The notes below the pieces were generated by a model. It was not told the DNA's origin. It saw nothing but the letters and a program-made list of their open reading frames with translations, and did not search any database. 51,250 bases of DNA from Terriglobia bacterium (GTDB lineage Bacteria > Acidobacteriota > Terriglobia > Bryobacterales > Bryobacteraceae). The position numbers and the translations under genes are program-made. Positions 27,476-36,000 of this stretch are shown one piece after another (position 1 is the stretch's first letter; each line of letters starts with the position of its first letter). The DNA is taken from the NCBI GenBank assembly GCA_021325175.1, contig JAJPHS010000031.1, positions 1 to 51,250 of the forward strand. The letters are read 5' to 3'.

Positions 27476-28624
27476 TTATTCGTTCATCTGCTGGAGCGAA
27501 TTAAACAGCGTCAGCATCATCAGGAAAGGCGTCCATTTCTGATGCACGAAGACGTTGAAATGCAGCTCTTTTTGCTTGAACACCTGGCCGTTGGCGCCGT
27601 GCGAGCGCAGTTTCACCGTCACCGGAATCGACGGCGCCTCCGCGCCCAGCTCGCCCATGATGCCGCTGTAGCGATCCTGGCGCAGCGCGCCGACCACTTC
27701 CGTCGCGTTGCCGAACTTGGTCGGCTGGAACGAGGAGCTGAGCACCATCAGGATGTCGCTCTTAGCCATCGGCATATCGAGCGGGCCCAGGTCGAAAAAC
27801 TGATGTCCGAATGCCAGCACTCTTTTGCCGTCGTTATAAGTGACCGTCCCCATTCCCGTCGCCGACATGTCGCCGGAGACGAGAATGCCGGAAACCGCCT
27901 CGCCCGGATTGAGCGCGTGCCGCCAGTCTCCGGACGGTTTCATGCTCAACTGCGAGGCGCTCGATCCGCCCTGCACCGCGACGATTCCCATCTGCTGGAA
28001 CAGCGGCTGAAACGCGTCGATCGAGGCCTGGCTGAATCCGGATAACACCAGCGGCGTGTCTATCGGCGTCATCACCGGAACGCGATTCGGCAGCGATCCG
28101 GAAGCGCCGGCGGCGACCAGCTTGCCGAGCAGCTCACCGGGGATCGCGGCCGCCTCGGAGCGCTGCGATGGAGCCCGGTCCGGCGTGCGGGCGTCGGAGG
28201 GTCGCGACTGATCGAAATCCTCGATTTCAAGCATCCGCTCGATGGGAGTAATTCCGCAGATCGCGTCGGGCGAAAAGACGCTGAACCGCAGCGCGACGGC
28301 GCCCACCAGCTTGCCGTCGATGTACACCGGGCTTCCGCTCATGCCGGCCGCGACGTTGGTGCGCTCGGCTTTTCCGCCCATTTTCGCCAGAATAACGTCC
28401 TGGCGCGGCCCCAATTGGCCTTTCCAGGTTCCAATAATTTCGATGGGAACCGGCTCGGGCTCGGTTCCGCGGAATACGGTCCAGGCGACGCCATGCATGC
28501 CGGGCTTGACGTCCTGGAGATGCATGATTTCAACTTTTCCGGCTTTGGGGGGGTGAAGATCGTCGGCGCGGGCGATAAAAATCGCCAGCGACGCCAAGGC
28601 GGCAACGGCCAACCGCGGGTTCAT
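27476..28624 (-). CDS. SpoIVB-like S55 peptidase, N-terminal part, ends at in-frame TAA
   Basis: About 382 residues from the ATG that starts a signal peptide (NPRLAVAALASLAIFIARA); a TTG three codons earlier (28633) is possible. The S55 signature with the catalytic serine is GMSGSPVYIDGKLVGAV, followed by the FGHQFFDLGP region. S55 enzymes of the SpoIVB type are serine peptidases, often self-cleaving and exported. The frame stops at TAA 27476-27478 immediately after NSLQQMNE, but continues in the same frame for another 236 codons. The complete gene would span 26765-28624. Whether the stop is a real nonsense mutation, a sequencing error or read through cannot be decided here. Confidence 0.85.
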   Translation of the reverse strand: MNPRLAVAALASLAIFIARADDLHPPKAGKVEIMHLQDVKPGMHGVAWTVFRGTEPEPVPIEIIGTWKGQLGPRQDVILAKMGGKAERTNVAAGMSGSPVYIDGKLVGAVALRFSVFSPDAICGITPIERMLEIEDFDQSRPSDARTPDRAPSQRSEAAAIPGELLGKLVAAGASGSLPNRVPVMTPIDTPLVLSGFSQASIDAFQPLFQQMGIVAVQGGSSASQLSMKPSGDWRHALNPGEAVSGILVSGDMSATGMGTVTYNDGKRVLAFGHQFFDLGPLDMPMAKSDILMVLSSSFQPTKFGNATEVVGALRQDRYSGIMGELGAEAPSIPVTVKLRSHGANGQVFKQKELHFNVFVHQKWTPFLMMLTLFNSLQQMNE

Positions 28625-28760
28625 GAAACGCAACTACCTCGAATCCTAAAATAGCACCTCGCGGCGTGTTTCAACTTTTTTACCTGAGGGCTTTCTATCA
28701 CTTTAGCAGGAGAACGGTCCGTTGCCTTGGACGCGCCAGCGGCGCGGAGAGTTCCGCGCT

Positions 28761-29798
28761 TCAATCGCCGGAAGCGGGCACGGTTCCCAAGGCGCGGGCG
28801 TTGGACGCGGCGGCGCACCGCTCATTTTTAAGCCGCTCCATGCGCTCCGCCATTTCTCCGGCAGTGACCACTTCCACGTCGCCGCGATCCCGGACCTTGA
28901 CCAGCTCGGCGAGACAATCGTCCAGCAAACTCAGCCCGCAAGGATGCTCGGCGAGATTTTCCGGATGCAGGCAGAAGTGGAAAATTCCATGGCGGCGAGC
29001 CGCGGCCTCCACGCCGCGGACGAATCGCTGGAGGCGGGTTCGCGCCGTGATGAAGCGCGTTCGAGTCCTGCCCAGAGGATAAAGGAACATCGACGAGGGA
29101 ATATTCCACAGGCCGGGAAGCGACTCCTCCGGCCAAACGACCACGGGCGCGGCCCGGCGAAGCTCATCGGCGACGCGCAGCAGCCTCCCGCGAAACGTCC
29201 GGCCCAGCAGGTGCGCGCGGACCTGCAAGCGTCCGCGATAGCAGCGCACGCCATTGGCCGGCAGCAGCTCCTGGTAGGCTTCTTCATCGCGCGGATAGGA
29301 AAAGGAGGTCGCGCGAATCCCCAACTCGGCCAGAGCCTTGTACGCGCGCGTAAGCTCGCGCGCGGCCACAGCGGCGGTGGTGTGGCGGTGGGTCCAGATC
29401 AGGTGCGTTAATCCGCCGTGGATTCCGATCTCCTGGCGCGGGCGCGAATCGCGCAACTGTTTGATGAAACTGCGCCGATACCAGAGCGGGGCGCTCAACT
29501 CGTCCCCGCGGCGGACCCGGGTTACCCACTCCCGCGGCAAATCGCGATATCTCGGATCGTCCTCGCCAAGGCTGCCGTCGAGCGAAAGCCCTCCCACCAC
29601 AAACCACGTCGCGCTAATCCCAGCGCGGCAAAGCTGTCGCAGTAGATTTTCGTGGATCTCGATGGCTTGCGGGTAGCGCTTCAGAAACTGCTCTTCCTCG
29701 AACAGGTCGATGTACCCCCAGATCTGCTCGGTGTCGAACGAGAGAATCACGGCGCCGCGCTCGAACGGCATCTTCGCCGCCTCGAGTTTTACAACCAT
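28761..29798 (-). CDS. Polysaccharide deacetylase family protein
   Basis: A 345-residue carbohydrate esterase-4-like protein from an ATG with a strong Shine-Dalgarno (GGAGG, complement of 29806-29810). The NodB-like first motif is SFDTE (catalytic base and metal Asp), the second is a His cluster IHGGLTHLIWTH, and the C-terminal half contains YPRDEE and FHFCLHPENL. The variant FDTE in place of TFDD is seen in deacetylases of exopolysaccharide loci. It has no signal peptide, so it may act on a cytoplasmic or membrane-bound precursor. It is divergent from the sugar-phosphate transferase operon, and its leader contains a good -24/-12 sigma54 element. The deacetylase would remove N-acetyl groups from a glycan. 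Confidence 0.85.
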   Translation of the reverse strand: MVVKLEAAKMPFERGAVILSFDTEQIWGYIDLFEEEQFLKRYPQAIEIHENLLRQLCRAGISATWFVVGGLSLDGSLGEDDPRYRDLPREWVTRVRRGDELSAPLWYRRSFIKQLRDSRPRQEIGIHGGLTHLIWTHRHTTAAVAARELTRAYKALAELGIRATSFSYPRDEEAYQELLPANGVRCYRGRLQVRAHLLGRTFRGRLLRVADELRRAAPVVVWPEESLPGLWNIPSSMFLYPLGRTRTRFITARTRLQRFVRGVEAAARRHGIFHFCLHPENLAEHPCGLSLLDDCLAELVKVRDRGDVEVVTAGEMAERMERLKNERCAAASNARALGTVPASGD

Positions 29799-29899
29799 TG
29801 GCCTTCCTCCGATCTTTCCCGGTAAATCCAGACCCGGCAATACCCGCCGCACCCTTGAATGTCCATTGAGTCCGAGGCGTACTCCCGCGTGTGCGAATG

Positions 29900-29915
29900 A
29901 GCAAACATGGTACCA
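29900..29915 (-). promoter_or_regulatory. Putative sigma54 promoter of the polysaccharide deacetylase
   Basis: Read on the minus strand the sequence is TGGTAC-CATGT-TTGCT. This fits the sigma54 consensus TGGCAC-N5-TTGCW with one difference, and the GG and GC dinucleotides are exactly 10 bp apart. Transcription would start near 29890, giving a leader of about 90 nt before ATG 29798. Confidence 0.7.
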
Positions 29916-30065
29916 ATCCCGCCCTTTGATCCCGCGACGTTTCAGGTATCGGCCACCCGGCGCATTGGAAAATCCGTGCTGTTAGATGGAATCACAGTGC
30001 ACCTGAGTGCGTTGCAAATATCACTGGAAACGCGATTCAGGGCAATTTATCACGTGAAAAAAGAA

Positions 30066-30081
30066 TGGCAGCGCTCTTGCA
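30066..30081 (+). promoter_or_regulatory. Putative sigma54 promoter of the sugar-transferase operon
   Basis: TGGCAG-CGCTC-TTGCA fits the sigma54 consensus TGGCAC-N5-TTGCW with one difference; GG (30067-30068) and GC (30079-30080) are 10 bp apart. Transcription would start near 30091-30093, about 68 nt before the TTG start at 30160. Confidence 0.72.
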
Positions 30082-30159
30082 ACCTGCTTAGGCGCAACGG
30101 GTGTGCATCGATTCGCAATCCGCGGAAGACAGAAGATCGTGGTTTCGGAGGAGCATAAA

Positions 30160-30813
30160 TTGAGAGATGGGCGAGGCGCTGGATCCGCCCTGGATTCGGC
30201 TCTGACGAGGCCGGCGCAGCGCCAGTCTTACCTTTTCTTCAAGCGGGCGTTCGATATTGTCTCCTCGGCCGCAGCGCTGCTGATCCTGTTGCCGTTTCTT
30301 CCGGTAATCGCGCTGCTGATCCGGCTGGATTCGAAGGGTCCCGTGTTTTTTACCCAGCCGCGGCTGGGTAAGGATGGGAAGCTGTTCACCATATACAAAT
30401 TTCGCACCATGGCTCACAACGCGCCGGAGATTCGCAATCCCGATGGATCGAAATTCGTCGGCGCGGACGATCCGCGCCTGACGCGCGTGGGGCGTTTTTT
30501 GCGCGATTATTCGATCGACGAGCTTCCCCAGCTTGTAAACATCCTCAAGGGAGACATGAGCGTGGTCGGCCCGCGGCCGGATACGCCCGGCGCTCCGGGG
30601 CTGGACGGCGAAATTTTTCAGATCAAGCGATCGATGCGGCCAGGGCTGGCCAGCCTGGCTTCGATTCATGGAAGAAATGCCATCCCATGGCGGGAACGGG
30701 TCCGCTGGGAAGTGCGCTATGTGGAGCGCGCCTCATTCGCCCTGGATCTTTTGATTCTGCTTAAAACCGTCGGGCTGGTGATCAAACGCGAAGGAATTTA
30801 TAGCTCACAGTAA
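30160..30813 (+). CDS. Initiating sugar-phosphate transferase of exopolysaccharide synthesis
   Basis: A 217-residue monotopic phosphoglycosyl transferase (bacterial sugar transferase family), which transfers a sugar phosphate from a UDP-sugar to undecaprenyl phosphate. It has one N-terminal hydrophobic helix (about residues 30-50), then KGPVFFTQPRLGKDGKLFTIYKFRTM, the SIDELPQLVNILKGDMSVVGPRP block with the catalytic Asp-Glu pair, and the RPGLASLASIHGRN region. The small size corresponds to the PglC-like catalytic unit without the extra membrane domain of WbaP/WcaJ. The start is taken as TTG 30160 because GGAGGA lies 7 bp before it; GTG codons at 30103 and 30139 have no such site. It is the first gene of an operon with an ACP and a GNAT-like gene. 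Confidence 0.9.
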   Translation: MRDGRGAGSALDSALTRPAQRQSYLFFKRAFDIVSSAAALLILLPFLPVIALLIRLDSKGPVFFTQPRLGKDGKLFTIYKFRTMAHNAPEIRNPDGSKFVGADDPRLTRVGRFLRDYSIDELPQLVNILKGDMSVVGPRPDTPGAPGLDGEIFQIKRSMRPGLASLASIHGRNAIPWRERVRWEVRYVERASFALDLLILLKTVGLVIKREGIYSSQ

Positions 30814-30830
30814 TTCATTCAAGGAAAATT

Positions 30831-31124
30831 ATGGCGACTTTTACATCACAGACGCAATTGAGCGAACTGGATCTGGCGCGGCGCAATGAAGCGAAACTCA
30901 AGCAGGCCTTCGCCAACGCGTTCGCGGTTCCGCTCGATTCCGGGATCGAAGAAATGGCCTATGGCTCGGTGGCGTGCTGGGACTCGACCGCTCACATGGT
31001 CCTGATCGCAGAGATCGAGGCGGCTTTCGAAATTCTACTCAGCACCGACGACGTGATCGATCTTTCAAGCTATCGCAAAGCGCGCGAAATCGTGCGGAAG
31101 TACGGCGTTGCCATCGAAGCCTGA
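30831..31124 (+). CDS. Stand-alone acyl carrier protein-like protein
   Basis: A 97-residue acidic helical protein with the phosphopantetheine attachment pattern WDSTAHMVLIAEIEAAFEI; Ser52 would be the modified residue. The DDVIDLSSYRKAREIV segment fits helix III of ACPs. It is longer and more divergent than fatty acid synthesis ACP and lacks the canonical DSL, so it is probably a dedicated carrier for the neighbouring biosynthetic genes. It lies 17 bp after the sugar transferase, with a good ribosome-binding site (AAGGAAAA), and 20 bp before the GNAT-like gene. This suggests that an activated acyl or amino-acyl group is handed to the acyltransferase. No matching acyl-ACP ligase is in the window. 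Confidence 0.82.
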   Translation: MATFTSQTQLSELDLARRNEAKLKQAFANAFAVPLDSGIEEMAYGSVACWDSTAHMVLIAEIEAAFEILLSTDDVIDLSSYRKAREIVRKYGVAIEA

Positions 31125-31144
31125 ACGGTTGAGGAGGCTTGCGC

Positions 31145-32260
31145 TTGCCCATCCGAATTCAGCCGTACACTCCGGAGTTGACGCCCTCAGTCGCCGAGTT
31201 CAATCGTCGAATGGCGCCGGCGAACATCTCGTTTCAGGTGCCGGAAACGCCCGCGGCGGCGTGGCTGCCGAAAATCGACGGCCGGGAAATTTATCAGGAA
31301 ATCTTTCTCGCCGTCGAGGACGGCTTCGTTCGCGGCGCCTACACGTTTAAGCATCAGGAGTTTTCGATCGGCGGCCGCATCCGGCCGGTGGGCGCCTGCC
31401 AGATGCCGATTTCCGAAGGCATCGTCGATAAGCGTTACAGCCTGGTGGGCCCCAAAATCGTCAACGATGCCTTGCGGCGCGAGCCGCTTTCTTATGGCTT
31501 GGGTATAGGCGACCGCAACGGCTCCATCGTCAAAGTTCTGCTGGCGATGGGATGGCGTCTTCGCGAGGTGCCGTTCTATTTTAAAATCCGCAATTCGTTT
31601 AATTTTTTGCGAAATATTCAGTACCTGAGGGCATCCCGGCTGAAAAGATTCGCGCTGGATTTAGCCGCGTTTTCGGGCGCCGGCTGGCTGGGGAACCGGC
31701 TGTTGAATCTTGCGCTAAGTCCCGATCCGCGCCGCTATGAATCGTGCTGGGCCGAGCAGGTGAGCGAATTTTCCGATTGGGCCACCGATCTATGGCGCGA
31801 CTGCCACGATCGCTACGCCATGATTGGGGTGCGCGATGCGCGCGTCCTGAACATTTTGTATCCGGCTGAGAACACGCGATTCATCAAGCTCCGGGTGGTC
31901 GATTCCGGCCGCGTCGCCGGATGGGCCGTGCTGCTCGACACCAGAATGTCGAACAACAAATATTTCGGCAACATGCGGGTCGGCTCGATCATCGATTGCC
32001 TGGCGCGCCCGGAAGACGCGCACAAGGTGATTTTTCTGGCGACGCAGGTTCTGGAGCGCCGCGGGGTTGATCTGGTGCTGTCCAATCAGGCGCACGCGTC
32101 CTGGTGCGGCGCGTTGAAGCACGCCGGCTTTTTGCGCGGTCCGTCGAATTATCTGTTCGTGACCTCGGTGCCGCTCACCAATCTGCTGCGCCAGCTCGAC
32201 CCGGCCGATACCGCGGTCCACATGACGCGCGGCGACGGCGACGGGCCGATTCACCTGTAA
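31145..32260 (+). CDS. GNAT/FemAB-like acyltransferase of the exopolysaccharide operon
   Basis: About 371 residues from TTG 31145, which follows GAGGAGG by 7 bp; TTG 31139 is too near the ribosome-binding site. The C-terminal half (GWAVLLDTRM, MRVGSIIDCLARPEDAHKVIFLATQVLERRGVDLVLSNQAHASWCGALKHAGF) has the beta-strand and helix order of N-acyltransferases of the GNAT/FemAB fold. The N-terminal half (VGACQMPISEGIVDKRYSLVGPKIV) may be a second GNAT-like module. With the ACP gene directly before it, it may transfer an acyl or aminoacyl group from the ACP to a sugar. This is inference from gene order. No signal peptide or membrane helix is obvious. Confidence 0.7.
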   Translation: MPIRIQPYTPELTPSVAEFNRRMAPANISFQVPETPAAAWLPKIDGREIYQEIFLAVEDGFVRGAYTFKHQEFSIGGRIRPVGACQMPISEGIVDKRYSLVGPKIVNDALRREPLSYGLGIGDRNGSIVKVLLAMGWRLREVPFYFKIRNSFNFLRNIQYLRASRLKRFALDLAAFSGAGWLGNRLLNLALSPDPRRYESCWAEQVSEFSDWATDLWRDCHDRYAMIGVRDARVLNILYPAENTRFIKLRVVDSGRVAGWAVLLDTRMSNNKYFGNMRVGSIIDCLARPEDAHKVIFLATQVLERRGVDLVLSNQAHASWCGALKHAGFLRGPSNYLFVTSVPLTNLLRQLDPADTAVHMTRGDGDGPIHL

Positions 32261-32572
32261 TCAGTCGAAATCGATATCGCGCTTGGGCGGCGGCTCGTTC
32301 GGATTTTCCTTAGCGACCTTGAGCATTTCATCGAACTTTTTGCTCAACACGTCGTGGTGCGTTTTGTGGGCTTCGATGGATTTCTTGAACGCATCCTCAC
32401 GGCGTCCCTCTTCCCCCTTCATCCGCTGGATTGCCGTCTCAAAGTCGGCGACCGAGGGAGGTTTGACGTATTCCTTGTGGCGGATGACGGCGGCGGTTTC
32501 CGGGTCGATGTGCAGCTCGGCCTGGCAGCATGGACAGGTGACGGTGATCAAGGCGGCCTTCTTTGCCATCAC
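32261..32572 (-). CDS. Small unknown protein with CPCC motif
   Basis: A 103-residue protein not recognised beyond its pattern. It starts with a CPCC motif (residues 13-16, TVTCPCCQAELHID), like one half of a zinc knuckle, and continues as a highly charged, helical, probably coiled-coil tail (FETAIQRMKGEEGRREDAFKKSIEAHKTHHD). A second cysteine pair is not present, so metal binding would need a partner chain. The end of the gene directly abuts the convergent GNAT-like gene. Confidence 0.65.
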   Translation of the reverse strand: MMAKKAALITVTCPCCQAELHIDPETAAVIRHKEYVKPPSVADFETAIQRMKGEEGRREDAFKKSIEAHKTHHDVLSKKFDEMLKVAKENPNEPPPKRDIDFD

Positions 32573-32622
32573 CCGATTTTATCAGGCGCGCCGGGCGCAG
32601 GCCGTTGCACGGCCGGCGGATG

Positions 32623-32952
32623 CTACGGCCGGTCGTCGCTCCAGAAATGCCACTGGCCGCCGTCGAGATCCTGCATCTGATCGGCGTGCCGCTTCAAATA
32701 CCAGCACGGCGGCTCCTCATAATGCGAGAACATCGAGTTCACGCACTCCACCATTTGCGGCCTTTCGTTGCGCTGTTCGATCTGCCGGTTCTTTAAATGA
32801 ACCGCGAAGCGATAGCGCACTTCCACTTCGCCGAACGCATCCCCATCGGAGTTGACCTTGTGCCGCAGCACCAGCCAGTCGCACGTCCACGCGGCCGCGC
32901 CCGCCAGAACCAGAGCGGCGACGGTTCGCCGGATGATTTTGCCGATCCTCAT
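32623..32952 (-). CDS. Small membrane-anchored unknown protein
   Basis: A 109-residue protein with a basic N terminus and one hydrophobic helix (about residues 9-25, RTVAALVLAGAAAWTCDWLVL) and a polar domain with a Cys and several aromatic residues (CVNSMFSHYEEPPCWYLKRH). It is presumably anchored in the cytoplasmic membrane and faces the periplasm. No family was recognised. It is divergent from the VPS10-type gene with 51 bp between them. Confidence 0.6.
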   Translation of the reverse strand: MRIGKIIRRTVAALVLAGAAAWTCDWLVLRHKVNSDGDAFGEVEVRYRFAVHLKNRQIEQRNERPQMVECVNSMFSHYEEPPCWYLKRHADQMQDLDGGQWHFWSDDRP

Positions 32953-33003
32953 CGCGTACGCCCCTCGAATTTCGATAAACTCGGGGGTCAGGAGAATTGA
33001 CGA

Positions 33004-36000
33004 TTGTCGACTATGCGCACGTTACTCGCATTCCTTCTCGCCGGAATCGCCTCCGCCCAAACGATTGACGGCAGGCTCTACTCGGAGATGCGCTGGCGGT
33101 CGATCGGGCCGCCGCGAGCGGGTCGTGCTCGCGCGCTCGCCGGCGTGGCGAGCCAACCGAACGTCTTCTACATCGGATTCGATAACGGCGGCGTCTGGCG
33201 ATCCACCGATTTCGGCTCGACCTGGGTGCCGTTGTTCGATGATCAGCCGACCGGATCGATTGGCGCCATCGCGGTTGCGCCTTCCAATCCGAATATTATC
33301 TATGTCGGCAGCGGCGCGGGGATCATCCGCCCCGATCTGGCCACCGGCGACGGCGTCTACAAATCCACCGACGCCGGCAAAACATGGACGCATCTCGGCC
33401 TGCGCGATTCGCAGATGATCGCCAATATTGAAGTCGACCCGCGCGATCCGGACAAATTGTTCGTGGCCGCGCTCGGCCATCCCTATGGTCCCAACGCCGA
33501 ACGCGGAATTTTCCGTTCCAGCGACGGCGGAGCCACGTTCGAAAAGGTCCTTTACAAGGACGAGTACACCAGCGGCAACGACGTTCGTATCGATCCCAAA
33601 AATCCCGACGTGGTTTACGCCGCACTGTGGCAGCAGCAGCAGGGATTTTATGAAAACGGCGCCTTTGGCGGCGCCGGCGGCGGCATCTTCAAATCGACCG
33701 ACGGCGGCTCGCACTGGACGCAGCTCCACGGCGGATTGCCCGCGGTAATCGAGGCGAATCTGGCGATCGCCCCCGGAAATACGCGCGTGATTTACGCGAT
33801 GATCGCGCATCCGGCGGGCGAAGGAGCGACTGCCGGCCGGGGCGGCCGCGGCGGCGGACCCAACGGAACCATCGGATTTTACAAATCCACCGACGGCGGC
33901 GATACCTGGCGATTGGCGGCCGACGATCCGCGCATCGCCGAGACCGGATCGCAGCGCCACCCGCCCGATCCGCGGCCGCTCGGCCGGATCGGCGGTGGCG
34001 ACCTGCCCACCCTCAGCGTCGATCCGTCCAACGAGAACGTCGTCTATAGCTGCTCTACCGTTTTCTGGCGTACCGAGGACGGCGGCGCCACATGGTCCGC
34101 CGTGCGCGGCGCCCCGGGCGGCGACGATTATCAGAAAAGCTGGATCAATCCGCTGCATCCCAACATCATTCTGCTGGTCAGCGATCAGGGCGGCGTCGTG
34201 TCCGCCAATCGCGGCCAATCCTGGAGCAACTGGTACACGCAGCCGACCGCGGCGATGTATCACGTCACCGCCGATAACGCATTTCCCTACCGGCTGTGCA
34301 GCGGCCAGCAGGATTCCGGCTCGGCCTGCGTCGAAAGCCGCAGCATGGACGGAGAAATCACGTTCCATGATTGGCATCCCGTCGGCATCGAGGAATACGG
34401 CGAAGCCGCGCCCGATCCCAAGGACCCCGATCTCGTCTACGGCGGCAAAGTGAGCCTGTGGAATCGCCGGACCTCGCAGAAGGCCAGCGTAGGCCCTCCC
34501 GGCGGCGGCCGCGGAAACGAGCCGGTTCCTCCGGGCGCTCCGCCGCCGCGAACAGTGCGCACGCAGCCGCTTGAATGGTCGCCCAAGGATCCCAATGTGT
34601 TGTTCTACGCAACCGCCGGCGTGTGGAAGACAACCAACGGCGGTCATAGCTGGACCGCCATCAGCGGCGACTTGACGCGCGGCGATAAATGGGAGATTCC
34701 CGCCAACGCCGGAAAATACGCGTCCACGGTGACGCCAACCGCGCTTGGATCCGTCACCGCGCTTGCTCCTTCGCCGCTGGACGTGAATGTGCTATGGGCC
34801 GGCACCGGCGATGGACTCGTGCAGGTCACCTTCGATGGCGGCGCGAAGTGGTCCAACGTCACGCCCCCGGCGATCAAGGCGTGGACGCGGATCTTCAATC
34901 TCGACGCCGGGCACTTCGATACGAAGACGGCGTACGTCGCCGCGAACACGCTACGCCTTGACGATCTGAATCCGCACTTCTGGCGCACCCACGACGGCGG
35001 CAAAACCTGGACTGAAATCAACAACGGAATCGCGCCCGGCGCGGTCTCCAACGCGATCCGCGAAGATCCGCGCAAAAAAGGATTGCTCTACGCCTCCACC
35101 GACACGCAGGTCTGGGTTTCTTTCGACGACGGCGATCACTGGCACTCGCTGCGCCAGAATATGCCCGCCATCTCGGTGCGCGATATCGAGGTGAAGGATG
35201 ATGCCTCCTGCCTCTGCTCGGATCTGGTCGCCGGCACGCACGGCCGCGGTTTCTGGATTCTCGACGACCTCACGCCGCTGCGCCAAATGACCGAAGCCGC
35301 TGCGGCATCGGGCGCGTATCTGTTCAAGCCCGTCACCGGCATTCGCATCCGCTTCGGCACCAATGACCCGACGCCGTGGCCGCCGGAGCTTCTCGCCGGA
35401 GAAAATCCGCCGAACGGCGCGATCGTCGATTATTATCTGCCGCGCGACGCAACCGAAGTGAAAATGGAATTTCTGGACGCCGCCGGCCACGCCGTGCGCA
35501 CGTATTCCAGCAGCGATCCGGTGATGAATCCCCATCCCGCGCTCGACCCGGTTGCGTATAACAAACTTTGCCAGGAGCGGCCCACCGCGCCGGACTGCAA
35601 TCTGCCGCTGTACTGGCCCGCTCCGCCCGATGTGCTCAAAACGTCGGCCGGCATGCACCGCTTCACTTGGGACATGCATTACGATCCGATTCCGGGGACG
35701 CCGGGCGCGGGCCGCGGCGGCGAATCCGCGGTGGGCGCAGTGCCGCATCGCACTTATCCGACGCCCGCTTCGCCATGGGTCGCGCCGGGAACTTACACCG
35801 TGCGCCTGACCGTCGATGGCAAGTCGATGACCCAGCCCATCGTTATCAAAATGGACCCGCGCGTGAAGATCACTCCCGAAGTGCAGCAGATCTTCGCCTG
35901 GACCACGCGCATGGAGCGCAACGCGCGCGCGGCGGAGGCGGCATATAAGGAAGCTCGCGCGATGCTTGAGAAAACAACAGACGGCGCGCTTCGCCGGCAG

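Larger units (their letters stand above)
29799..30159. other. 361-bp divergent regulatory region of the exopolysaccharide locus
   Basis: The only gap over 300 bp. It holds the ribosome-binding sites of both flanking genes and one sigma54-type element for each direction, about 150 bp apart. The DNA between (29916-30065) is AT-richer than the genes and is a natural place for activator binding, but no convincing inverted repeat was identified. A short open frame at 29907-30158 is not considered a gene. Confidence 0.75.

Noticed and set aside
28722..28740. sigma54-like TGGCGC-N5-AGGCA on the minus strand before the S55 gene
   Set aside because: GG-N10-GC spacing is present but the -12 TTGC is replaced by AGGC, which is too poor a match to report as a promoter.
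29907..30158. 83-codon open frame in the exopolysaccharide gap
   Set aside because: It overlaps the plus-strand sigma54 element and the ribosome-binding site of the sugar transferase, has no ribosome-binding site and no family resemblance.
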